Shown here piece by piece: positions 35,741 through 40,416 of a stretch of DNA of 40,603 bases. The DNA lies in IMG/VR virus record IMGVR_UViG_3300047997_000109, positions 1 through 40,603 of that record, one strand, 5' to 3'. A program made the position numbers and the translations under genes. This DNA is from a virus. The number at the start of each line of letters is the position of its first letter. Positions within the stretch are counted from its first letter, which is position 1. The notes below the pieces were generated by a model. That model had not been told where the DNA came from. It searched no databases and worked only from the letters and a program-made list of their open reading frames with translations.

Positions 35741-36304
35741 ATGACTAGTCCCCTTGCACCAATTGCCCTTGTTTGTGCCCTTTGCAGTCCTGTTGAAAAC
35801 ACCGTTTTAAATGTCCTACAAGAAGATGGCGTCACAGATAAAAATGCAGCTGCTGTTATTCTTGGTAACATTAAACAAGAATCACAATTCAACCCGCTAG
35901 CGTGTGAGGGTTACTTTCCTACGCTAGCAGTATCCTATATGGACTGCTATAAGAACACGAGCGGAGGATTTGGTCTTCTTCAGTGGACATCTGCGGGACG
36001 TATCAAGGGTCTTGGTACATTCTGTAGCAATTATGGGTGTGATCCCAGCACTGTTGAAGGACAAATGCGCTACCTAGTCAATGAATATGACTATACGTTA
36101 GTGCGTTCCGTGTTCAACACACCAGGACTTCCGCTCCAACAGTATCAAGACGCATCTTTTTCGTGGATTCGTTGGGGTACGACAGGTCAGAGGTGGTCCT
36201 ATACAAACAATTACATCACTAAAATCAATGAAGTGGAGCGTACAGTGGAGACAACCGAAGAAAAAAAGTGGATTTACCGCTCGCCAATCAGTGGTATTAT
36301 ATGA
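35741..36304 (+). CDS. Phage lysozyme-type peptidoglycan hydrolase
   Basis: A 187-residue protein with the phage tail lysozyme (Phage_lysozyme2-like) pattern: KNAAAVILGNIKQESQFNP with the likely catalytic Glu47, then SGGFGLLQWTSAGRIKGL and an aromatic C-terminal part (SFSWIRWGTTGQRWSYTNNY). The N-terminus is hydrophobic (PLAPIALVCALCS, residues 4-16) but has no basic residue before it, so export or SAR-type anchoring is possible but not clear. It should cleave host peptidoglycan at lysis, or at entry if virion-bound. It lies among early-type small genes, not beside a holin or baseplate gene. The start is supported by TATAAT 29 bases upstream. Confidence 0.8.
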   Translation: MTSPLAPIALVCALCSPVENTVLNVLQEDGVTDKNAAAVILGNIKQESQFNPLACEGYFPTLAVSYMDCYKNTSGGFGLLQWTSAGRIKGLGTFCSNYGCDPSTVEGQMRYLVNEYDYTLVRSVFNTPGLPLQQYQDASFSWIRWGTTGQRWSYTNNYITKINEVERTVETTEEKKWIYRSPISGII

Positions 36305-36389
36305 TCTTGAGTCTGTTGAGCACCTTATGGAGAACCTTGCTAAGGATCCCACTATAACGTGCATCGATGTCCTACCAGTGTTCAGTTAA
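36228..36389 (+). CDS. Small overlapping unknown ORF
   Basis: A 53-codon frame starts at ATG 36228 inside the lysozyme gene and ends at TAA 36389, overlapping it by 77 bases. The region past the lysozyme stop encodes a protein-like segment (YDLESVEHLMENLAKDPTIT, then CIDVLPVFS), which is the reason to call it. The N-terminal part (KWSVQWRQPKKKSG) is only a shadow-type composition, so the true start may be different. Without this ORF, 36305-36389 would be unexplained. Confidence 0.45.
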   Translation: MKWSVQWRQPKKKSGFTARQSVVLYDLESVEHLMENLAKDPTITCIDVLPVFS

Positions 36390-36403
36390 AGAGCTGGCAC
36401 AGA

Positions 36404-36428
36404 GCCCCTGTCACTTCGTGATGGGGGC
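36404..36428 (+). terminator. Strong hairpin without a T-run
   Basis: An 11-pair stem (36404-36414 with 36418-36428; two G-T pairs) closes on a three-base TTC loop. It is followed by ATTATAATA, so there is no proper T-run; instead the next promoter's TATAAT begins three bases later. It may be a weak terminator, an RNA-processing hairpin or an operator for the next gene. Confidence 0.5.
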
Positions 36429-36430
36429 AT

Positions 36431-36436
36431 TATAAT
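36431..36436 (+). promoter_or_regulatory. -10 box TATAAT with GTACAT downstream
   Basis: TATAATAGGTACAT begins 31 bases before ATG 36462. The downstream part is shared with the promoters at 36790 and 37068. It lies directly after a long hairpin, which fills the -35 region. Confidence 0.55.
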
Positions 36437-36461
36437 AGGTACATACGCAAGAAACCCACTG

Positions 36462-36614
36462 ATGCGCAAATCTTGGTTGCTATCAACCTTCATCTGCGGT
36501 CTCGGTCTGCTCTATGTCACCGCACTGCCAGCAGATGCGCAAGGTGAGATGGTTCAGACTATTGTGGAGATTGTGCATTCCTTCCCCAAAGCTAAAGACG
36601 GAGAACTCTACTGA
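36462..36614 (+). CDS. Small exported or periplasmic peptide
   Basis: A 50-residue protein has a classic signal peptide: basic start (MRKSW), a hydrophobic core (LLSTFICGLGLLYVTALP) and a cleavage-like PADA-QG site at about residue 27. The mature peptide would be only about 23 residues (GEMVQTIVEIVHSFPKAKDG). TATAAT stands 31 bases upstream. Possible roles include envelope modification, superinfection exclusion or lysis control; none can be chosen from sequence. Its stop overlaps the next ATG (TGATG). Confidence 0.65.
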   Translation: MRKSWLLSTFICGLGLLYVTALPADAQGEMVQTIVEIVHSFPKAKDGELY

Positions 36615-36775
36615 TGATCGGTTCCTACTATCAGATCAATGCTGTCACTCCTGAAGAGGGTGAAGTGTGCTACGAGACGCTTGACCAGCAGTTGGCACGT
36701 AGCATACATTCCGAATTGCTCTGCCGTCAGCTGGATAAGGACGGTACTCATAGTGTCACAGTCCGTATGGTCTGA
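36614..36775 (+). CDS. 53-residue unknown protein
   Basis: ATG 36614 overlaps the stop of the signal-peptide gene (CTGATG), so the two are probably co-translated. The product starts MIGSYYQINAVTPEEGEVCY and ends in a strand-like DKDGTHSVTVRMV. It contains two Cys and no membrane segment. No family recognised. Confidence 0.6.
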   Translation: MIGSYYQINAVTPEEGEVCYETLDQQLARSIHSELLCRQLDKDGTHSVTVRMV

Positions 36776-36789
36776 TCCACTCCACACGC

Positions 36790-36795
36790 TATAAT
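36790..36795 (+). promoter_or_regulatory. -10 box TATAAT with GTACAT downstream
   Basis: TATAATAAGTACAT begins 28 bases before ATG 36818. It is nearly identical to the boxes at 36431 and 37068, and is also preceded by CGC. The leader contains AAGG as a weak ribosome-binding site. Confidence 0.6.
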
Positions 36796-36817
36796 AAGTA
36801 CATCAGCAAGGCACCCA

Positions 36818-37054
36818 ATGGCAGTCACCCAAGTCAAGCACACACACTACCACATCTTCATCACCAACGAAGACAGCACTGTGAGCGAACTGTTCCGCAA
36901 GTGTGGCAAGTGCACCACTGTCAAGGGTCGTGAGCGTCAACTGGAGCGTGTTGTGAGCGAGATGATCGAAGGCATTCGCGACGTGCGTGGATGGAAGCGT
37001 CTCACTGTCCAGGCTATGACACCTGTCGAAGTGTCCCAACACGGGCTGCGCTGA
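36818..37054 (+). CDS. Small basic unknown protein
   Basis: A 78-residue protein starts at ATG 36818, 28 bases after TATAATAAGTACAT. It begins with a strand (QVKHTHYHIFITNED), continues with a basic helical part (FRKCGKCTTVKGRERQLERV) that has a CGKC pair, and ends with a second strand region (GWKRLTVQAMTPVEVSQHG). A small nucleic-acid-binding fold is conceivable, but the single CxxC is not enough for a zinc finger. Single-gene unit with its own promoter. Confidence 0.65.
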   Translation: MAVTQVKHTHYHIFITNEDSTVSELFRKCGKCTTVKGRERQLERVVSEMIEGIRDVRGWKRLTVQAMTPVEVSQHGLR

Positions 37055-37067
37055 CCCGCTGACCCGC

Positions 37068-37073
37068 TATAAT
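37068..37073 (+). promoter_or_regulatory. -10 box TATAAT with GTACAT downstream
   Basis: TATAATAAGTACAT lies 33 bases before ATG 37101, just after a duplicated TGACCCGC (37052-37067). The leader downstream is C/A-rich and has no Shine-Dalgarno sequence. Confidence 0.6.
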
Positions 37074-37100
37074 AAGTACATACCAAACAACCCCACTCAA

Positions 37101-37355
37101 ATGCAAATCTCCAACAACGTCTGCACAGTTGATTTCTTCCCTGAGGCATTCATCGCTGAAGGTGATGACGTGATCGTCAAGCGTTTCCAGAAGCGTGTCA
37201 CCTGGAATGCTAACGGTCTCAAGTCCTACAGCACAGTGACATCACTCACAGCACGTAACGAGTGGGAGACACGCATCGCTAACGGTGCTACAGTTAATGG
37301 ATACAATATGTCTCAGATGCCTCGCTCTGAGTACACTCCAATGGCAGTGGGTTGA
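37101..37355 (+). CDS. Small unknown beta-rich protein
   Basis: An 84-residue protein starts at ATG 37101, 33 bases after a TATAATAAGTACAT promoter and with no visible ribosome-binding site. The sequence reads as alternating strands (NNVCTVDFFPEAFIAEGDDV, KRFQKRVTWNANGLKSYSTV) followed by a polar tail with MSQMPRSEYTPM. No family recognised. Its stop overlaps the next ATG (TTGATGG). Confidence 0.65.
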   Translation: MQISNNVCTVDFFPEAFIAEGDDVIVKRFQKRVTWNANGLKSYSTVTSLTARNEWETRIANGATVNGYNMSQMPRSEYTPMAVG

Positions 37356-37495
37356 TGGAATATACTATCACACTAACTAAGGTCCAGATGGAAATCCTCG
37401 CTGATGCAGTTGAGGATTATGCAGTGTTAGCTGATGAGGACACTGCTGATGAGTGTGGAGAGATGTTAGACATTATAGAAGCTTCTATGTTATAA
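37355..37495 (+). CDS. 46-residue acidic unknown protein
   Basis: ATG 37355 overlaps the previous stop. The 46-residue product is acidic and helical (TLTKVQMEILADAVEDYAVL, DEDTADECGEMLDIIEASML). Its stop lies within the next TATAAT box (37491-37496), so the last codons double as promoter. Function unknown; phage proteins of this size and charge can be DNA mimics or host-enzyme inhibitors, but there is no direct evidence. Confidence 0.6.
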   Translation: MEYTITLTKVQMEILADAVEDYAVLADEDTADECGEMLDIIEASML

Positions 37496-37496
37496 T
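37491..37496 (+). promoter_or_regulatory. -10 box TATAAT overlapping a stop codon
   Basis: TATAAT overlaps the TAA stop of the 37355 gene and is 26 bases before ATG 37517. No strong -35 box is visible; TTAGAC at 37466 lies at a poor 19-base spacing. Confidence 0.5.
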
Positions 37497-37516
37497 GTCA
37501 TTGACTTATTATTGTT

Positions 37517-37690
37517 ATGCGTCAACCAGTCCTTCTTTCCTCCAATGAAATTAAAGTCCTCACAGATGCCCTCCAGTTCCTCTCAAAGTCCCAACAAAAA
37601 ACCATCGAGCGTAGTCATCACACCAAGTGTGGAGACCTCTACCTCTACCTTGGACACGAACTCGGACGAATCAGTAACACCGAAGGATAA
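37517..37690 (+). CDS. 57-residue unknown protein
   Basis: ATG 37517 lies 26 bases after TATAAT. The product reads as a soluble helical protein (RQPVLLSSNEIKVLTDALQF, KTIERSHHTKCGDLYLYLGH) and ends in GRISNTEG. Another frame is open over the same bases from 37512, but its N-terminal part is Ser/Pro/Lys-rich low complexity, so this frame is preferred here. Its stop TAA lies in a GATAAATA motif. Confidence 0.6.
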   Translation: MRQPVLLSSNEIKVLTDALQFLSKSQQKTIERSHHTKCGDLYLYLGHELGRISNTEG

Positions 37691-37693
37691 ATA
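37686..37693 (+). promoter_or_regulatory. Possible late promoter motif GATAAATA
   Basis: GATAAATA overlaps the end of the 37517 gene and is 13 bases before ATG 37707. The octamer is perfect, but the spacing leaves almost no leader, so it may be chance. Confidence 0.35.
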
Positions 37694-37706
37694 TCGTGAG
37701 CACCTG

Positions 37707-37907
37707 ATGGGTTCACTGGATGACATACTGTTGGAGTACATTACAAACGATACAGAGTTTACTCCATACGACTTCGTGTCGGATCTCAGGACAAGATTGT
37801 ACAGTTTACAGGATTACTTTCAGGATCACTTAAATCGCACCAATGCTATCTTAGCTTATCTTGATGGCGAGCAATCAATACACTTATTTGACAAGAGGAA
37901 ATCGTAA
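37707..37907 (+). CDS. Small unknown acidic helical protein
   Basis: The frame is open from TTG 37512, but the upstream part is low complexity and covered by the 37517 gene. ATG 37707 (after CACCTG) gives 66 residues with a natural start: MGSLDDILLEYITNDTEFTP, then YDFVSDLRTRLYSLQDYFQD. It ends in a charged SIHLFDKRKS. Predicted as an all-helical, soluble protein. The next gene starts at the base after its stop. Confidence 0.6.
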   Translation: MGSLDDILLEYITNDTEFTPYDFVSDLRTRLYSLQDYFQDHLNRTNAILAYLDGEQSIHLFDKRKS

Positions 37908-38090
37908 ATGACTGATGAATGTAAGGAAGATAAACGTAGACGTGCATTGGGTTTGTTTATTGAATCAGTATACAAACCAGATTCTGCACTTCGTCAATGT
38001 GCACACAACCAAGTGTGTTATAACGAGTTACTAGAATATAGAGATGAGGTGCTAGCTTATCTCTATAGTAAATATGATACGGATTTCTAA
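37908..38090 (+). CDS. 60-residue unknown protein
   Basis: ATG 37908 follows the previous stop directly. The product is helical, with a basic patch (KEDKRRRALGLFIESVYKPD), two Cys and an aromatic end (EVLAYLYSKYDTDF). Its stop overlaps by four bases the stop of the oxygenase gene that runs the other way (tail-to-tail). Function unknown. Confidence 0.6.
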   Translation: MTDECKEDKRRRALGLFIESVYKPDSALRQCAHNQVCYNELLEYRDEVLAYLYSKYDTDF

Positions 38091-38776
38091 CCGTATCCAC
38101 CAGCACCATACTGATCAATGATATGATCAGCAGGACGGATATAATGACCCATACTTGGGTCTTCTGTTCTATCATCAATGCGAGGAATTCTATTCCCCCA
38201 CGTTGTTGCAATGTATTTTGTACCACCGATTGGGGGATTTCCTCTATGCATATGTGTATAACCAGCTGGAAATACTACGGTCTTTCCCTTCTCTGGTTTC
38301 ACACGTACACCTTGATAAAGAAACTCTGTCTCTCCACCATTATGTACATCATTAAGGTATGAAGTAATGACAAACTCACGTTCCATTACTACAAATCCAT
38401 TGTTATCATAGTGCCAACGATGAAATCCACCACCAGCATATGTCTTCTGAATCTTAACTGCACTCATCCAGAAATCATTCAATCCAAGCTGTGTAAACTC
38501 ATTTAGATATTGATTCTTCATTAGTTTACCCCATCCTTTCAGTATACTATTACGTAACCGTGGATTGCAATCTTCAGTCATCCAATACTGGATATCTTTA
38601 CGGATGAAGGTATCATTATCTCGATGGATATCACCAAGCTCCTGACCTGCTTCAATGCGATCAGTGTAGTCACAAATCATATCACACACTTGTGGTGGTA
38701 TATGATTAGGATACTCTCTAATTAATGTATCGTGCTCAGTACGATGTTCTATTACTTCTCTAGCGTAATCCGCCAT
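38087..38776 (-). CDS. 2OG-Fe(II) oxygenase, HxD type
   Basis: ATG at 38776 (minus) gives 229 residues; GGAG lies 11 bases upstream. The core shows GGGFHRWHYD with His122 and Asp124 as iron ligands, the sandwich strand EREFVITSYLND, the distal His in AGYTHMHRGN (His177) and Lys187 in GTKYIATTW for 2-oxoglutarate. It is the paralogue of the gene at 13281 but keeps the normal HxD, and it has ~30 extra C-terminal residues ending GAGGYG. It should be an active hydroxylase of the P4H-like family; the substrate is unknown. It forms a two-gene minus-strand unit with the 58-residue gene upstream, overlapping it by 17 bases. Confidence 0.85.
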   Translation of the reverse strand: MADYAREVIEHRTEHDTLIREYPNHIPPQVCDMICDYTDRIEAGQELGDIHRDNDTFIRKDIQYWMTEDCNPRLRNSILKGWGKLMKNQYLNEFTQLGLNDFWMSAVKIQKTYAGGGFHRWHYDNNGFVVMEREFVITSYLNDVHNGGETEFLYQGVRVKPEKGKTVVFPAGYTHMHRGNPPIGGTKYIATTWGNRIPRIDDRTEDPSMGHYIRPADHIIDQYGAGGYG

Positions 38777-38936
38777 CAAAAATAAACTCCTTTGCTTCCG
38801 CAAAACTATCGAAGATAATGATTGTACCATCATCTAGCTTCACTGTAAAGCCTTCTTCCATTTCTGTTATCAAATGAGCAAACATCTGATCTTCAAGATC
38901 ATCCAGGTCAACCTCTTGGCAATTTCGACAACTCAT
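38760..38936 (-). CDS. Small unknown protein preceding the oxygenase
   Basis: ATG at 38936 (minus) opens a 58-residue frame that ends inside the start of the oxygenase gene, a 17-base overlap that suggests translational coupling. It has a CRNC pair at residues 3-6, an acidic helix (QEVDLDDLEDQMFAHLITEM) and a beta-hairpin-like part (EEGFTVKLDDGTIIIFDSFA). It may bind a metal through CxxC or partner the oxygenase, but neither can be shown from sequence. Confidence 0.6.
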   Translation of the reverse strand: MSCRNCQEVDLDDLEDQMFAHLITEMEEGFTVKLDDGTIIIFDSFAEAKEFIFDGGLR

Positions 38937-38973
38937 AGTAGAATACGTTCAATTACATCTATTTAACTAGGCA

Positions 38974-39246
38974 ATGATTGATGTCACGCAAAACGAAGAC
39001 GGAAGCTTCAACATCGACTGGGATGAAACAGACCCGAAAGAAAGCATCCTCAACACCTACACCAAAGAAGACTTTAAAGCCCTCATCAAAAACTACCTCG
39101 AACAAAACCAAACCAGCACCCAAGGTAAAAACACAGCAGTCCTTAAACCAAAACCTATCAACCCTAACATCACCACAGCAACAGAAAAAGACAAAGAAGA
39201 GTTCTGGTACAACTCGGAAAGCGAAGGTAAAGAAACTAGAGTTTAA
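38974..39246 (+). CDS. Small unknown acidic protein (frame 1 of an overlapping pair)
   Basis: ATG 38974 starts a 90-residue protein with a typical cyanophage look: MIDVTQNEDGSFNIDWDETD then PKESILNTYTKEDFKALIKN. Downstream it is Lys/Pro/Gln-rich and ends SESEGKETRV. The whole gene is T-poor and uses many C-ending codons (AAC, ATC, ACC), unlike its neighbours. A second frame is open over nearly all of it and continues beyond, so either both are translated or the two are joined by frameshifting. Confidence 0.7.
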   Translation: MIDVTQNEDGSFNIDWDETDPKESILNTYTKEDFKALIKNYLEQNQTSTQGKNTAVLKPKPINPNITTATEKDKEEFWYNSESEGKETRV

Positions 39247-39433
39247 ACCTACTAGATCACGGGAACTTAAACTATTCCCTCATCCTACCTTCCCTTATAG
39301 AGTTGAACTTAAGTCTGAAAAACGTATAGCTTGGTTTCAATGTGAAGAACACGCTATTAAGTTCCTAACCTTACATCACCCTAAACCTTTCACCCATTAC
39401 AAATACTATGTCTTCCCAACAACTGAAAGCTGA
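38981..39433 (+). CDS. Overlapping ORF with well-formed C-terminal domain (frame 2)
   Basis: The frame starts at ATG 38981, seven bases after the ATG of the frame-1 gene, and gives 150 residues. The first ~85 residues are low-complexity basic (TPTPKKTLKPSSKTTSNKTK), as expected if that part is overprinted or a shadow. The C-terminal ~65 residues look like a real small domain: FPHPTFPYRVELKSEKRIAW, then FQCEEHAIKFLTLHHPKP. There is no internal ATG, GTG or TTG in frame close to that domain, so it needs the 38981 start or a +1 shift from frame 1. The next gene starts 26 bases before its stop. Confidence 0.5.
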   Translation: MSRKTKTEASTSTGMKQTRKKASSTPTPKKTLKPSSKTTSNKTKPAPKVKTQQSLNQNLSTLTSPQQQKKTKKSSGTTRKAKVKKLEFKPTRSRELKLFPHPTFPYRVELKSEKRIAWFQCEEHAIKFLTLHHPKPFTHYKYYVFPTTES

Positions 39434-39662
39434 ACTACAAATTATCCTAGATGCATACATCTGTGATCCCCTATCAACATCAACTGAAATGTATGATGAT
39501 ATCAATGAGTGCATCACTAGATCTATTAACGCAATGGATAATAACATTAAAAAGGCGAAGGTCGTACAGTCTCTCATCTTAGGTCAACGCCCTACTGATC
39601 TAGACAACACTGTGACACAAGAACAAGTGACACAATCTAAGAATATCCCTACTAGATACTAG
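39408..39662 (+). CDS. Small unknown helical protein
   Basis: An 84-residue protein starts at ATG 39408, overlapping the end of the previous frame by 26 bases. It is acidic and helical (SSQQLKAELQIILDAYICDP, MYDDINECITRSINAMDNNI, KKAKVVQSLILGQRP). No domain recognised. It ends one base pair before a consensus sigma70 promoter. Confidence 0.65.
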   Translation: MSSQQLKAELQIILDAYICDPLSTSTEMYDDINECITRSINAMDNNIKKAKVVQSLILGQRPTDLDNTVTQEQVTQSKNIPTRY

Positions 39663-39691
39663 TTGACACTCACCCCCATCTCCTGTATAAT
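39663..39691 (+). promoter_or_regulatory. Consensus sigma70 promoter TTGACA-17-TATAAT
   Basis: TTGACA (39663-39668) and TATAAT (39686-39691) are both perfect and separated by 17 bases, the optimum. The -10 box is 28 bases from ATG 39714. This is the best promoter in the window and should be read strongly by host RNA polymerase. Its TTG also opens the following frame and should not be taken as the start codon. Confidence 0.9.
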
Positions 39692-39713
39692 GACACCATC
39701 AACCTATAAGGCA

Positions 39714-39887
39714 ATGACTCACGAAGAAATGCTCGCTGTTGCACACTACCGTGAAACGTTAAACAATAGACTAACTGTTGATGATGCACTAGAAGAACTA
39801 GCATACATCGTACAAGGTGGACAAGATGCTGAAGAGTTTCAAGAGTCTATTAAAATCATTGCTCAAGTGTTAGATCAATACAAATGA
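39714..39887 (+). CDS. Small unknown acidic protein behind the strongest promoter
   Basis: The frame is open from TTG 39663, but that codon is the -35 box and ATG 39690 lies in the -10 box, so translation should start at ATG 39714 (57 residues). The product reads MTHEEMLAVAHYRETLNNRL then TVDDALEELAYIVQGGQDAE and EFQESIKIIAQVLDQYK: acidic and all-helical. Strong early expression is predicted; function unknown, with a host-takeover role possible (inference). Its stop overlaps the next ATG (ATGA). Confidence 0.65.
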   Translation: MTHEEMLAVAHYRETLNNRLTVDDALEELAYIVQGGQDAEEFQESIKIIAQVLDQYK

Positions 39888-40075
39888 TACTAACAGCTTA
39901 TACACTACTCTTCGCTTACTGTAGATGGGGTAAACTATCCACTAATGACATACGTATCATTAAAACTACTACATTCAAACAACTATTTGTCTCACCTTAC
40001 ATACAAACCAAATACTCTAACATTAACCAATCATTAGAACAATATACTGTAGTGCTCCGCACAGCAGCTCCCTAG
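39884..40075 (+). CDS. Small unknown protein
   Basis: ATG 39884 overlaps the previous stop. The 63-residue product has a short hydrophobic start (MILTAYTLLFAYCRW) followed by a basic, polar region (LSTNDIRIIKTTTFKQLFVS, PYIQTKYSNINQSLEQYTVV). The start could be a weak membrane anchor. No family recognised. It is the last gene before the iteron-bearing gap. Confidence 0.5.
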   Translation: MILTAYTLLFAYCRWGKLSTNDIRIIKTTTFKQLFVSPYIQTKYSNINQSLEQYTVVLRTAAP

Positions 40076-40112
40076 TCACCACCTAGTGTCTCCACAGTTA
40101 CTATACAGTGCC

Positions 40113-40145
40113 TGTGGAAAAGGTTGTGGAAAAACCTGTGGAAAA
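40113..40145 (-). repeat. Three 12-base iterons containing DnaA-box-like TTTTCCACA
   Basis: TGTGGAAAA occurs at 40113-40121, 40125-40133 and 40137-40145, an exact 12-base period. On the minus strand each reads TTTTCCACA, which fits the DnaA-box consensus TTWTNCACA and, as I recall, the form typical of cyanobacterial origins. All three point the same way, and the block is bracketed by direct ACCTAGTGT repeats. Confidence 0.85.
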
Positions 40146-40248
40146 CTAAATGGTTAAATAAACATACCTAGTGTGTTCTATTCTTCGTATACTATGAGTT
40201 ATCTACGGTTAGCTGCGGGACTGTTGGGGTCTTAGCACGCAATCTACC

Positions 40249-40340
40249 GAAAGTCAAGAAACTCAGAAAGTTCAAAATCCCAAAAAGTCAAAAAACTCAA
40301 AAAGATAAGAAATTAAGAAAGTTCAAAAAGTTAAAATCTT
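40249..40340 (+). repeat. A-tract tandem repeats, unit 8-10 bases
   Basis: About eleven degenerate units such as AAGAAACTC, AGAAAGTTC, AAAAAGTC, AAAAAACTC and AAAAAGTT follow one another without interruption, with nearly all A-tracts on the plus strand. Strand-biased, near helix-phased A-tracts favour bending and easy melting. There is no open reading frame that explains the pattern. Confidence 0.75.
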
Positions 40341-40389
40341 ACTTTTTAAACTTTAACCACACTACACGTATACTGTACCTATAGTATGG

Positions 40390-40395
40390 TATAAT
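40390..40395 (+). promoter_or_regulatory. -10 box TATAAT within an inverted repeat
   Basis: TATAAT lies 27 bases before ATG 40417. TAGTAT (40382-40387) and ATACTA (40394-40399) form a six-base inverted repeat that overlaps the box and could bind a repressor. No -35 box is clear. Confidence 0.5.
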
Positions 40396-40416
40396 ACTAC
40401 TATAACTAAGACTACT

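Larger units (their letters stand above)
40076..40416. other. Gene-free 341-base region with origin-like structure
   Basis: No convincing gene lies here. From left to right it holds ACCTAGTGT (40081-40089), three 12-base iterons (40113-40145), a second ACCTAGTGT (40166-40174), a mixed stretch, a ~90-base run of A-tract repeats (40249-40340) and a promoter for the next gene. It is the longest gene-free stretch in the window. Confidence 0.8.

Noticed and set aside
37512-37706. Upstream extension of the 37707 gene
   Set aside because: The extra residues are Ser/Pro/Lys low complexity and the same bases are better explained by the 37517 gene in another frame.
39663-39713. TTG 39663 or ATG 39690 as start of the 39714 gene
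   Set aside because: Both lie inside a consensus sigma70 promoter, upstream of the expected transcription start.
40113-40145. CRISPR-like interpretation of the 12-base repeats
   Set aside because: The repeats are only 9-12 bases with no unique spacers of normal length and no cas genes; an iteron reading fits better.
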